Shown here piece after piece: positions 47,771 through 59,369 of a stretch of 64,000 bases of DNA. The stretch's first letter is position 1. Every line of letters starts with the position of its first letter. The notes below the pieces were generated by a model, which searched no databases, was not told where the DNA came from, and saw only the letters and a list, made by a program, of their open reading frames with translations. Made by a program: the position numbers and the translations under genes. The DNA is from Cunninghamia lanceolata (taxonomy: Eukaryota; Streptophyta; Pinopsida; Cupressales; Cupressaceae), in contig BSBN01000242.1 of assembly GCA_027924645.1 (NCBI GenBank), positions 4,650,001-4,714,000 of the forward strand. The letters run 5' to 3'.

Positions 47771-48709
47771 CAGGAAGTGTTACTCATTTTTGGTTGTTGA
47801 AAGTTGAAGATTTTTGGCTCTGTAATTCAAAACAAGCTGATCTAGTTGCTCTGTACAGCTTAACCTGTGAGTCTATGTATCTCTTGTTGTATGTTTTGGC
47901 ATGAACCCACTGATTTTATGATTAATCTTATATGAGAAATGCTATCTTAGCATGTGTTTTGTTAATTCTGTCTCCAGTATTGCATGTATCTTTCTTCTGA
48001 GTCTGGATATTTAAGCAATATTTGAGACTCTAGAACATAGAATTCCTGTGTTGAATGTATGATCTCTTAACTTCTGCTCGAAGGGTGGATTAAACTGTTT
48101 TCAGGTTAAACATTGGGAAGGGTATACTGCAGTAGGGATGCCATAAGTAGAGATAACTTAACACTCTGTATTGGGAGATATCTGTAAGGCAGGTATCACA
48201 TATATCCCCGTGAAATCCAGTTTTAGCTATTCATGTTGATCATTCACAGGTGTATGTCTACTGACTCCAGGCCCTGGATAGGCACCAATCTTGCTTTGTA
48301 TTTGTGTTACAACCATGTCCAGCTTTGCATCCAAACTTGAAATCAAAATCTAAATCTAAAACAATCTTTAGGACATTAGAATTAGTTTTAGGATCCTCAG
48401 TCCTCTGTCCACAACTGCAAATAGGCCCAAAGCTAGCCCCTTTGCTCTTATCTTTCAGTTTTGGTCTACTTACAGGAGGACTTATCTGCTTTCTGTCAGC
48501 ATCCCAGCCTTGTATGCATATCCTCATGGATGTTGAGTAGGGAATACCCCCCTAGGTCTTGCAGAGCCTAAAGAAGAAGAGGAGATAAAATACAGAGTCT
48601 ATCTCCTACACTGTTGGCCCCTGGCCCAGAGATCCCGTTGATCACTGATGGCTACCTTGTAGGGAAATCTGGGAATAAGCATCCAGTCTGGGAAAAAGTC
48701 AACAGAAAT

Positions 48710-48727
48710 TGGCGACTCCGCTGGGGA
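48710..48727 (+). other. Primer-binding site of second Tat-like element
   Basis: tggcgactccgctgggga follows the LTR end by five bases. Similar sites occur in Tat-lineage elements. The tRNA partner was not verified. A partial copy (ggtggcgactccg) occurs at 48777-48789. Confidence 0.65.
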
Positions 48728-48822
48728 ATTTGTGAAAGAACCCTGGTTTTCAAAAGAAAACAGTTCCTAGTAATAGGTGGCGACTCCGAAGTAATCTCCC
48801 AACCGGTCAAAGTAAAATTTAT

Positions 48823-50085
48823 ATGCAGGGGAGAAGATCCCAACAAAATCCTTTGTTTAAAGAGTTACCAGTAACAAGAAGAATGATGTATAGAAGAAAG
48901 GGAGCTGTCTCAGTTAGTCATGAGGGTTCCCCCAGAAAAGGTGATGATATGCAAGATAACCCTAGGCCATCAGGACAGCATGTGCCTTACTTTTCAAATG
49001 CAGAAGCTGATATTCAAGGTGCATATGAGAGGCAACAGGGTGGTAGCATGAGAATGAGGTCAAAGGTGTTCCAAGAACGCCCATTTCTAGACCCTAGTGA
49101 AAGGTTTGAAGAGGCAGAGTCTCTAAGGGATGATGAAGATGATGACCAGAATGGTATGAGACCATCTACCTCCATGCCTAAGGAAGAACAGTTAGCTGAA
49201 GAAATCAGAAATCTAAGAGCAGAATTAGAGTATCTGCAAGCCATGAAAATCAGAGATGACATGAGGCAGAAAGTGCAAGCTTTGAGGACTGCCCAGAATA
49301 ATTCAATTCCTACCCTTGAGAATGCAAATGTGCAGAGACATCAATAGAGAAATGAAGTGCAACATCAGCATAATGATGAGAGACAAAATGTGAATGATGC
49401 TAGGATACCACTGAACAATGTAGGAAACCAGAATGCAAACAGAAATATTAATGTTAATCAGTTAAACAGACAGCCCATGCAGTTAGATAGATTCAGGTAG
49501 CTGGTGTTTGATGGTATTCCTGGGTATCCTAACCCCATTGACAAGCATCTGAGGCTGCAAGTGCCTAAATTTTCAGGAAACAACACAGTGTCAGGAGAAG
49601 ATCATCTAAAAGCTTTTCAAAATGTCATGGATAACTTTGAGGTTGAACATGAGGACGTTTTCATGAAGTCATTCATGCAATCCTTAATAGATGAGGCAAG
49701 AGAATGGTACAAGAATCTGCCTGATCGGAGTATTTCATCATGGGATGATTTTAAAAGGATGTTCAAGGAGCAATATGGTGACAAAACTGACCCTAGCTTT
49801 TTTGTAAATGAGTTCACCAGTATCACTAAAGGGTCAAATGAGCAGGTTGCAGATTTTAATGCAAGATTTACTAAAGTGTTAAACAAATTGCCACATCACA
49901 TGAGGCCAAATGAACCAATGTGCATAATATTGTATATCAATGCCTTTGATGCAAAAACTACATATGGATTAAGAGATAAAGGTCTTGCTACTCTCAGGGA
50001 TGCTTTCAGAATTGCAGTGAATATTGAAAACAACAGGAAAGCATCGGGCAAGACAAATAGAAGGGATGATATAAAAATTCTATAG
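48823..50085 (+). pseudogene. Tat-like gag of second element
   Basis: The first reading frame (48823-49347) is charged with a coiled-coil-like LAEEIRNLRAELEYLQAM. The capsid part (49504-50085) has LRLQVPKFSGNNTVSGEDHL, DEAREWYKNLPDRSISSWDDF and KGSNEQVADFNARFTKVLNKL, the retrotransposon gag core. TAG codons at 49345, 49498 and 50083 are the only breaks; all lie in frame 1, so the gene is otherwise well preserved compared with neighbours. Confidence 0.85.
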
Positions 50086-50148
50086 AATCCAAACAAGCCT
50101 CAGAACACTCAAGGTAATACATCTGCCCCTGAAGATAAGATAGACAAA

Positions 50149-51726
50149 TTGGCAAATGTTGTTAAGGACCTAAGCTATAGATTAGCTAGAAGTGAAAAAG
50201 GGATGGGTCCTGATAGGCAAGTCTATCAAAGGCAGGAAAAGAGGCCATCATTGCATGATATGCCTTATAATACCAATTGGCATGATGGTAAGCCTATTTT
50301 CCCACGTAACCACACAAATCAGAGGGCTCAACATGTCAAAGAAACTCCTAATCCTCTAAAGAAAGCTATAAATATTGTTGATGATGCTCCATGGTGTATA
50401 ATTTGCCAGATGCCACATTCACAGTTACAGTGTATGATTGCTCAATCCTTGTATGATAATGCTACATCTTGTAATGAATGCAATGAGCCACATTATGTGC
50501 AAGATGATGATGTTAATATGATGTCCATAAGCAATGGATACACTCTTTATGATGCTGATGAGAATACAGATCATCAAATTCAAGCCTGCCAACAGTTCCC
50601 ATATGATGAAGATAATGAAGATAACTATGTGTATGCTCAGAGCTCACACAATTTTCTGAGTAACTTACAACGACCTTCTGATGAGGAAATTAGAGCCTTC
50701 ACAGCTGCAGCAGTTGCTCAAGTCAAAAGCAACTACAATCTCAGAGGTAAAAATCAAGTAGGCAGCCCACATCAGCCAGAAGATATTTCTGCAGGTCAGC
50801 TAGTGCATGGTCATAAAGGAATTGAACCACAAAAAAGGCAGTGGGTAAATAATAAACAGAATTTTAGACATAGAATAGGTCATGAATCTCAAGGACCAGA
50901 AAACAAAATCCCTCAGGCTAAAGATCAAAGTAGAGGTTCCCAAGACAAGAATGATGATCAGGGAACTATGAAAGTAAAAGCTAAATCAGCTCAGGATAAA
51001 AACAAGATTGTGGAGCAAGCTACAACTGTTATACAAAATTATGCTCCATTTGATATAGCTCAGGTCCTCTCTCAGGTAAAAGTCTCTGTTCCACTTATGG
51101 AACTGATGAAAGTGGAAGAAATCAAGAGTAGGACAATATCCCTAATCTCAGGGGTACCTTTTCAAGCTAAGCAAAATGTTCAGACCCAGGGTGAGAAACA
51201 TGTCATGTGTAATGAAGAAGATGAGGCTCCTGAAGTCTATTTAGGAGTGACTATGACAAAGTTTCCTTCACAAGTGGAACCATTTTATGTTTCCCTGGTT
51301 ATAAATGGAAAAATAATTAGAAATTGTATGCTTGACTCTGGAGCATCTACAAATGTCATGCCTTTGGCCATCATGCAACAAGCTGGATTGAAAATTGACA
51401 AGGCATGTGGAAAATGTTATGCTATGGATGCCAGAGAGGTACCAGTTATTGGAATCATGAAGGATGTAGATTTCAAACTGGTAGCATTTCCTGAAAAGAG
51501 ATATAAAATGAATATAACAGTGGTTGACATCAAGCCACAGTATGGTATGTTGTTGTCAAGAAGATGGGCAGCACTAATTGGTGGAAGTATGCAGCTGGAC
51601 CTGTCATATGCCATGACTCCAATGAATGGCAGGGATGTTAAGCTAATCAGAGAACAAAGATCATCAGAGACAGTGGAAGACCAAGAAGCAGAGGAACAGG
51701 TATGCTTTGTAGACACTGACTTGTGA
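50149..51726 (+). CDS. Gag C-terminal and aspartic protease of second element
   Basis: An open frame of 525 codons, in frame with gag. The N-terminal part has Cys/His pairs (WCIICQMPHSQLQC, CNECNEPHYVQDD) that may form zinc-binding knuckles. The C-terminal part carries the retropepsin site CMLDSGASTNVMPLAIM (LDSGAS at 51331-51348) and the flap/IMKDVDFKLVAFPE region. The intact active site contrasts with the mutated one in the chromovirus. The frame ends with TGA and TAA. Confidence 0.8.
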   Translation: MANVVKDLSYRLARSEKGMGPDRQVYQRQEKRPSLHDMPYNTNWHDGKPIFPRNHTNQRAQHVKETPNPLKKAINIVDDAPWCIICQMPHSQLQCMIAQSLYDNATSCNECNEPHYVQDDDVNMMSISNGYTLYDADENTDHQIQACQQFPYDEDNEDNYVYAQSSHNFLSNLQRPSDEEIRAFTAAAVAQVKSNYNLRGKNQVGSPHQPEDISAGQLVHGHKGIEPQKRQWVNNKQNFRHRIGHESQGPENKIPQAKDQSRGSQDKNDDQGTMKVKAKSAQDKNKIVEQATTVIQNYAPFDIAQVLSQVKVSVPLMELMKVEEIKSRTISLISGVPFQAKQNVQTQGEKHVMCNEEDEAPEVYLGVTMTKFPSQVEPFYVSLVINGKIIRNCMLDSGASTNVMPLAIMQQAGLKIDKACGKCYAMDAREVPVIGIMKDVDFKLVAFPEKRYKMNITVVDIKPQYGMLLSRRWAALIGGSMQLDLSYAMTPMNGRDVKLIREQRSSETVEDQEAEEQVCFVDTDL

Positions 51727-51787
51727 TAACTTCAAGGTTGTCTCAGATGATAGAGAAGATAAAAAGAAAAATGTCTGCATTGAAGAA

Positions 51788-52312
51788 TTGGATCAGCAAG
51801 GTTTGTGGACCATGTTTTTTGATGGAGCTTGTGCAAAAGAAGGCTCTGGAGCTGGAGTTGTTTTCCTGTCTCCAACTAGTAAGCTCCTCAAATTCTCTTT
51901 CTTGTTGAGGTTTGTTTGCACAAACAACATTGTAGAATATGAGGCTTTACTCTTAGGCCTAAATATTGCTCTCAAACATGGAATCAAAATGCTAAGAGTA
52001 TTTGGGGATTCTGAGCTGATTGTATCCCAAATTAGAGATAGGTATGCTTCAAAAAATAAAAGGTTGAAACAATACAAGCATGCTGTTTGGGATACCATTG
52101 AACTATTTGATGCATTTTCAATAGGCTGGGTAGAGAGGTCAAAGAATGTTATGGCTGATTTCTTAGCTAATGTTGCAATAAGGCCGGATGACATCACTCT
52201 GTCAGATGTTACAAATGTAGAAGTTAAAATTAGGCCTGCAGTACCAGAAAATATATGCAGTTGGCAAGTGTTTAATGATGATAGGGACTTGTTAATAGAC
52301 CTTTATCCATGA
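51788..52312 (+). CDS. Archaeal-type RNase H (aRNH) of second element
   Basis: An open frame of 174 codons, one frame over from the protease. MFFDGACAKEGSGAGVVFL, NNIVEYEALLLGLNIAL, RVFGDSELIVSQI and NVMADFLANVA supply the Asp, Glu, Asp and Asp of the RNase H fold. This second, archaeal-type RNase H is characteristic of the Tat/Ogre branch, where it normally follows RT and the first RNase H. Here only about 60 bp separate it from the protease. Confidence 0.85.
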   Translation: MDQQGLWTMFFDGACAKEGSGAGVVFLSPTSKLLKFSFLLRFVCTNNIVEYEALLLGLNIALKHGIKMLRVFGDSELIVSQIRDRYASKNKRLKQYKHAVWDTIELFDAFSIGWVERSKNVMADFLANVAIRPDDITLSDVTNVEVKIRPAVPENICSWQVFNDDRDLLIDLYP

Positions 52313-52415
52313 GAAGAGACAAAATCAATAGAACCCATGATTTTATGTGGAGCTATGTTTGAGGTAGAGCATGTGGCTTTCCTTTCATTTAGCACCCAAG
52401 ATGTCCAAGGGATGA

Positions 52416-52643
52416 CTAAATCATTCCTCCATCTTGTAGAACCTCCATTAACTTTACCATATAGATCTTATTAAATCTGTCTTCACCCCTACTTAGAATA
52501 CAATAAACCCCTAACAACTTGTTGAACCATGTCATGAACAAACATTTCTTTGGATTCAACATCAACTTATCCTCTTGGAATATTTTCATTTTCTGTTCCA
52601 AAACTCTCAAATGTATGATTCCTTTCACACATTTGAAAAACAT
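52416..52643 (-). pseudogene. Inverted Ty3/gypsy reverse-transcriptase fragment
   Basis: The minus strand reads KCVKGIIHLRVLEQKMKIF, then KLMLNPKKCLFMTWFNKLLG, the palm-thumb segment that follows the catalytic Asp pair in gypsy RT (HLxxVxxxL...LNPKKCxF...LLGxxVS). It is 75 codons, a scrap only, opposite in direction to the Tat-like element just upstream. Confidence 0.5.
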
Positions 52644-53818
52644 CTAGGACTTTGAATTTTTTTGTCCCAATATTTTCAAAGATGTAGAATATGATCCTTT
52701 AGAAGGTGGTCTAACCAAAGGTGGTCTAACCAATGCACACCATGAGTGGTATGATATTATGAGAATATGTACTAGTTTTAACCACAAAGGTTGTCTTTAG
52801 ATTGTATTATTTTGTAATGTTAATCTAATTAGCCACTAAATCCATTAAGAATTGAGAAAATCTTGTGTCTAACTACTTCATCAAGGATTAAATCTATGAA
52901 CAAGATGAGGCATCAATTTGTTCTTGTGTTGTTTGTATTCAAGCTTTAGAAAAGAAAAATTATCTTTCCTTCCACTTTGAAAATAATTATTATGAGTGGA
53001 ACACATATACTTTTCACAATTTGGGAGATTATCCCAATGTCCAACATCTTATCTATCATGACATGCACCTTCTTGATCCAAAAAATCTTAAATCATCCAC
53101 ATAGTGCTTTTAGACAGCATTCTAAAATTTATGAAAAATATTTTTTAGCACTTTTGGGCAATATTTTGAAGATTTCTAAAAAGCTATTTTTATTATTTTC
53201 CATAGTTTTTTATTTTACATTTTTTGGGCCCTTTGGAGTGAAATTTGGTGGTACAACCATTAGACCCTACTTACACTATGACCCATTTGAAATTGATTAG
53301 TTTGTAGCCTAAGCTTTACACATATATGAACTTCAAATTTCAAGTAACAAGCTATGAGTTATAATATTGACAAGTATGAGTGCCAAAATTCAATAAATCC
53401 AACTTACAGTTTCAATTTCTAACAAGTTTATGGACTTGTATGAGTGTCCATTTCAACTTCCAAGGAGACAAGTCACTACCTAGCATGGTGACTCTTCAAT
53501 TCTAACCAAGAACCTTAATTTACTATTTTAGTAAGTTTTTGTTTCTTGTATTATAAAACTATAAAATAGTTGGATTTGAAGCATATAATTAGAGTATGAG
53601 ACATATAGCTCTCCTACAAAGTCCATTTGTTTTACATAAGCTCTCAGTCAAAATAATAATCAATTCATTTCATCTATTCACTAGTTGTTAATCTTATCTT
53701 ATTTGAAATTTGTTCAATTGTTACTTATATGTTAAGTTCCTTAACTAATATATCGTCCTCTAAATGACCATCTTAATTTGGATCACTTATACACATACTT
53801 TAGGTTTATACAATATAG
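52644..53818. other. AT-rich stretch, nothing recognised
   Basis: Contains an ORF of 107 codons (52977-53300) of hydrophobic, AT-driven composition with no family. No RNA gene or element end was identified. Confidence 0.45.
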
Positions 53819-54170
53819 CCTCCTCCATATGTGTTGTACTATAGACATCAATATCCATTACATGCACATCTCTCATGACATCTTTCCTCAAAGCTATGTA
53901 TCTTCATGCAAATACATTAGCTTGTAAACTAAATGCAACTAACTTTGAAATTGATGATATAAACAATTGAAACAAAGAGAATTAGATATAGAGCCCTCCT
54001 CCATATGTGTTATGCTATAGACATCGAAGTCCATTATGCACAGGTCTCACATCACCTTTCTTCAAAGCCATGTATCTTCATACAAATACATTGACTTGTA
54101 GACTAAATACACTAGCTTTGCTATCAATGATATGAAAAATTGTGAGAAAGAGAATCAAATATAAAGCATG
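53819..54170. repeat. Two-copy tandem repeat, period about 176 bp
   Basis: cctcctccatatgtgtt, atgtatcttcat and acaaatacatt recur at 176-bp spacing with moderate divergence. The second copy is followed by the TA microsatellite. Confidence 0.8.
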
Positions 54171-54194
54171 AGAGATTACTTTAGTTGTAGACAA

Positions 54195-54195
<1 letters not shown>

Positions 54196-54248
<53 letters not shown>
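54196..54248. repeat. (TA)n microsatellite
   Basis: gtgtgtgtatatat followed by an uninterrupted TA run of about 46 bp. Confidence 0.95.
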
Positions 54249-54251
<3 letters not shown>

Positions 54252-54709
54252 GGATGTACTCATAAGCTTCTAGAGGAGGGAAAGTCCTAAGAGAAGAGAT
54301 ATGAAGACAGAGATACAACCTTTAAGAACTTACACTACCTGTGTGATGTATTATGAGAAATAAGAATTTACAATAAAATTTTAAAATATATGTGTAATTG
54401 TCTCATATCGAATGTGACTTGTGTCTTATCATCTCCTCCTAACTTAGAGGAAATTATACCTAATTTATGTCGCAAGCTTAGCAATTGTCACTTAGCTTAT
54501 AGTGAACAAGGTAAGTAGTAGTAAGGTGGCTCCTAGTAGTTTGTATTTTCCTCCCCCAAAAATAATCCTAGGATATTATCATAAGGATGAGAGAGTTATT
54601 TGTTCCTCTAAATTTGTGGGTAGTAAAGCTTAATTTGAATTATAAATTAAAATAGCATCTATTCTAAACTAATAAGAATGATCAACATGAAAGCATTTTT
54701 GTCAATAAG

Positions 54710-55152
54710 AATTGGTGTGATAAATTATACTGTACTTTATATTAAGTTTACTTATTACTTAAGTAATTAATATTATTTATTTAGTTAAATTAAGAAAAGA
54801 GCACATGCCAACTCCCTTGATTGATAAGATTCTTTACCACCGCTATATCACTCATCTCCTTCATTGATGGCAGTTAGGTGTCACATCTCCCTTATCAAGA
54901 TAAATTTGCTTGACACCTCTGCTCCTATAGCTAAGTCAATCCTCTAGTTTATTGCTCTCCTCTAAAACATTTGTCACTCTCACTTGTGCATGCTGGAGTC
55001 TATATATTGTTTTCAATTTTCTTGTTTTACATACTCTTGAATAAAAATATTAAAATCATATTATTCTATTCTTGTTTGCATTGAATTAGTGTCATTTTGT
55101 TGTTTTGATCTTAGGGAGATTTAATATTACATAATCTTTATTAAATATAACA
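54710..55152 (+). repeat. 5' LTR of the 3.0-kb element
   Basis: The partner is 57277-57725. The outer terminal base pair reads aa where the 3' LTR has tg, so this end has decayed. The inner end is aaca. Confidence 0.82.
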
Positions 55153-55165
55153 TGATATCAAAGCC
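55153..55165 (+). other. Degenerate initiator-Met primer-binding site
   Basis: tgatatcaaagcc follows the LTR directly and differs from the standard TGGTATCAGAGCC at two positions, both G-to-A. Confidence 0.7.
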
Positions 55166-57276
55166 ATTATGTCATAGAGTTAATCTATTTTTAGGTTTTG
55201 AGTGCTCATGGATAAAAGTTCCTCACATATATGATGAATAGTGGAGCTATTCTAAGCTCACCAATGTGTCTGAAATAATCAAATTAACCAGGATCCACTA
55301 TTATTTTGTCTAAATAAGACAAACATGAAGGTGACCAAAGGAAGGGTTTTCTTTGATTTTTGCAGGAAGTGACCTACTAAAAATGGGTCATGCCATTGCA
55401 TCCAAAAGTAAGAAATCTATAACGATCAACAATAAACAAGTTTATGTTGAACTCTATCTTGCGGAAAAAAAATTGGTTCCGGACACATTGCCCAAGATAA
55501 TAACTTGTAACGGTATAATTTTTTTATTTTTTTGAGATCTAAAGAAAAAGTGTATTTTTGAAAAAAATAATAATTTTGCAACTCATTTTTAGTTTAAAAA
55601 AATATATATATCAAAAAAGTCAAAAAAAAAAATTGAAAAGGCCCACAACCATTTCCCATAGGTCGTGGCCTATGCAAAAGGGTCGTAGTGCTTAGTGGGA
55701 GGCACGACCTTCACTACCAAGCCACAACCTGCGGTGTGAGGTGGGGCCACCACCACTAGATCCTAGCACCAAAAGGCTTGAGCATCTTCTTTTTTTTCTA
55801 TGTTTTAAAATTACTTTCAAAAAAATTCAACAAGCCTATGTGGCATTACCAATATGGTGATCCCTCCTCCATACAACCTATGTGGGATTTGTTAATTTTT
55901 GGTAACAATTATATTAAATGGCAAATCCGCCATTTTGGCAATGTTTGTTGGTATCCCACAATTTCAATTGCTTCTCTAAAGTTGGCAGCATGAACTTTAA
56001 ATTTGGCAGTGTTTCACTAAATTTAACTTTGTTCCTCTAGATATAGAGGTTTTCTAATTTATCTGGTAGATTTTTACCTTTGTGACATTTTTGTTAAAAT
56101 TGTTAAAGTTGGCAAATTTTGCTAAATTGGTGGAGATTTTGGATATGGTTCCAAATTTGATTGAGGGTTCTCATCCCCTCTCCGATGCACATTAAACTTT
56201 ACGAGCTCAACTTCAAAAGGCCATATCTTCATCATACAAAGGTAATTTTTAGTCCAATTTTTTTTAATGGGCCAAAATTTTATGAATTTTGTGATTATAT
56301 AATCAATTTATGCTCATGACTATTGGTATTTTCAAATATCAATTTTCTCTCAGAATTTGTTGTACAACTGCAATTTTTGAACTTCTAGGTCTCACAACTT
56401 TCACAAACGGACTCAAATTTGAGTACCATTTTTAATAGGTGGATATTTTTTCAAGAACTACATAATGGTGCTATCTATTTGTTCTTATGTTGCCATTTGA
56501 TGGTACTTTCAACTTTCTGGTCCACATTAGACATTGTAAAATTTTAAAAAATTAGCATCCACTTTATAAATGCAATAATTTATAAGTGATAAACATTGTA
56601 ACTTGCTAAGGGTGTTTAAATTGAACTGTTTGGGGGTTGTTTAATACAAACATACTTATCTTATAAAATGTCACCACCCATGTTATTACAAAATAAAGTT
56701 TCATCATAGGAAGGATTAATTCATGTGCTTGTAGTGTTTCTATACAATAGGACATATTCTGGGATGAGTAGTGTAATCACATGACATACATTATGATTCC
56801 ACCTCCATTTTGATGAAAACTCACACTGTGTTGCATCAACTATTGTGGATCCTCTTGCTCTCCCCTACATTATACTTATGACTTGACACATCCTAATTCA
56901 CATCAATTCACATCTCAAATTGAGAGTCATTTGTCTATTGTAAATGTTCTTTAATCTTGCATTTGATTCACATTGGTTCACATCTAAAATTAAAAATCAT
57001 AAATATTATGTTCAATATTCCCAAATCTTCATGGTACTTGATCCGATCAATCGATTTTAGTTACAATTCAGCATCAATATTGAGGTAAACAAGCAGCTTC
57101 TAAATTCATTCATCTACCTCTCCTTAGGTTAGAGTTTTTCTACAAGTTTTCTCTCTTCTTCTAAGGGGGTGCACTCTCTTTGTATGTTGGTCTTCTTTCA
57201 AATTGTATATGGGTACTTGATATGGCTTGTCTTGTTAGAGCACATTTCTCTATTACCTCAATTGCACTTAAGGGGG

Positions 57277-57725
57277 TGTTGGTGTAATATTATATTGCAC
57301 CTTATATTAAATTTACTTAGTCAATTAATACTATTTACTTAGGTAAATTAGAAAATAAAAGCATATATCAACTCTCGTCAACTCCCTTGATTGATGAGAT
57401 CATTTGTTGCCTCTATCTCATTCATCTCCTTGATTGACAATAGTTAGATGTCACATCTCCCTCATCAAGATAAGTTCATTTGGTACCTTTGCTCCTATAG
57501 TTGAGTCAATCCTTTAATTTATTGTTCTCCTCTGTGACACTTGCCACCTTAACTTGTGCATGCCTAGAGTCTATATATTATATTTTATTCCTAGTTTTAC
57601 ATACTCTTGAATACAAATATTCAAATTAGGTATTATTTTAATCTTATTTGCATTTGAATTGGTGTCATCTTGTTCTTGTAATCTTAGGGAGATTTAATAT
57701 TGCATAATCTTTATTAAATCTAACA
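57277..57725 (+). repeat. 3' LTR of the 3.0-kb element
   Basis: Begins tgttggtgtaatatt after a purine tract and ends ttaaatctaaca. It diverges considerably from the 5' LTR, so the insertion is old. Confidence 0.85.
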
Positions 57726-57730
57726 ATAAG

Positions 57731-59240
57731 CTACAAAATAGTATAAGTCCCATAATGAGTAGGTTTGAACTTAGGTTGTTTCTAATATATAAATTTATGT
57801 CCATCCAAGTATAGATAAACTTTATTGCCAAACTAAAAATGTGGAAAAATTCAAATTCAATAATCAAGCTCTTTTTATTTGGATTGAGTCTTAATAACAT
57901 ACCACAAAAATATGTATTGACTTTAACTAAATGTTAGAAAAAAGAGGATTTATATTGCTAATTTTGTTAATGAAATAATAAATTATGGTAGGACTACCAT
58001 AATCTCATAAGAACAAGGGATCAATACCTATAGCAATCCTTAAATGAAGAATGTCATGTATAGTTAAAATCTATGTCATATTACACAAAGATTAAGTATT
58101 CCATGGCTTATTAAATTTGTGATATTTGCAAAGAGTGTGAACCAAATTGTGGTTGAATGTTATAATATTTGTATCAACTTATGGATGAAAGGATGTAGAG
58201 AACCTCAATTGACAACCCTAAATCTTACACAAGGTTTTCTAAATATGATATAAGAAGGTTGAGCTAGATAATAGTAGAAATATCCACTGAAATATCTACA
58301 ATCTTGTTGATTGGAACAAATATCACCATTTATAAAAAATATTGTAGTCAAAACAAATATGCAATCATTTTCCTAAGAGTAAGTGGAAATTCACTAATAA
58401 AGTCCATGGGAATGCATTACAAAGGCATAGAAGGAGCTAGAAGTCAGCAATACAAACCAATCTTTCTATTAGAAGGCGTAGATTGGATGCATCGTGAATA
58501 TCTCTTTATAAACATTCCATGTGCTTCCTTGTAGAAGGCCAATAAAAATATCTTGGAAATTGTTACAATTTTTTTATTGTCCCAAATAGACTGCCATGTA
58601 ATGGGGAAAATGTCTTCTCTAATCAATACAAGGTGAGTTGAAACATGTAGAACACAAATTTAATTTAATGTGTATTACAAACTATCTCTTAATTTATAAT
58701 TAAGAGGAATTGATCCAACTTGTGGATCCATGAAATAAAATGACATCTAATCTTCATATATAATAAATCTAGAATTGAGAATATGGAAGACCTTAGAAGT
58801 AGGTGTGCTAACATATCAACAACTCTATTCTAAGCAATCCCTTCTTTAATAAGGAGATTAAAGTTATAAATATAAGACAAATTAATGTCCTTATATCCTC
58901 AAAGATAAATTCAAAAACTTGAGGGATGCAACACGTCCATTACTTTAGTAGTTTACCTATGCATATAATTATTTTCCAAATGCATCGTAGTTCTCTATTT
59001 TTGCATAAAATAATAGTGTACAACAAGGTGATGTCCTTGTTTTAGAACATCCCATATGGAATAATCAAAGGTATATGTTTCCATCTCACAAGAATGATGT
59101 AGATCAAGAATGGAAGGCATTAGAGTTTGAAAAAAGTGAATCCTTGAGTTAAAAAAATGCTTTAGTTGTTAGTGCATTCAATGGGAAAGACTTCTTGCTA
59201 AATAGTTGATCAAGTGATCCAATAATGAGACTAATGTAAA
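57731..59240 (-). pseudogene. Ty3/gypsy RNase H-integrase relic
   Basis: Read on the minus strand from 59240: FPLNALTTKAF, then KEGIA, stop, NRVVDMLAHLLLRS (about 58790-58850), resembling the connection/RNase H region and its VVDxLSR end. Next come KIFLLAFYKEAHGMF (58535-58580), CIPMDFISEFPLT (58385-58420), and VIFVPINKIVDISVD (about 58280-58340), the zinc-binding and core parts of integrase. The last piece, LRLNPNKKSL (57870-57900), is a possible integrase tail. Many stops make it a strongly decayed relic. The 3.0-kb LTR element lies at its downstream side. Confidence 0.55.
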
Positions 59241-59369
59241 ATTATGTGTTAGATGATGTTGACTAATCATGTAAAGTCTGAAAATATCATTTACTAAAAA
59301 TAACCTACGAAAAGCAACTTAATCCAAAAATGGAAAGTGAATCAATTCATTAACTAGGATATCCATAAA

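Larger units (their letters stand above)
46006..48704 (+). repeat. LTR-like region of a second Tat-like element
   Basis: It lies between a PPT-like tract and a PBS, ends in ca (48703-48704), holds a TATA box and has no coding capacity. The left half is packed with short GATGAT, ATCATCC and GATATTT words and with TGACGTCA palindromes. The left boundary is uncertain, and no partner LTR is present in the window. PPT on its left and PBS on its right may mean one LTR shared by two elements in tandem, or two abutting elements. Confidence 0.5.
54710..57725 (+). mobile_element. Non-autonomous LTR retrotransposon, 3.0 kb, no recognisable coding
   Basis: The 5' LTR (54710-55152, 443 bp) and 3' LTR (57277-57725, 449 bp) share ordered blocks such as caactcccttgattgat, ggtgtcacatctccctt and gggagatttaatatt. 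ataag flanks both ends (54705-54709, 57726-57730), an exact 5-bp target duplication. A PBS-like site starts at 55153 and a purine tract (aaggggg, 57270-57276) precedes the 3' LTR. The 2.1-kb interior has no gag or pol. It is larger than typical TRIMs and smaller than LARDs. The strand is set by the PBS and PPT. Confidence 0.85.
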
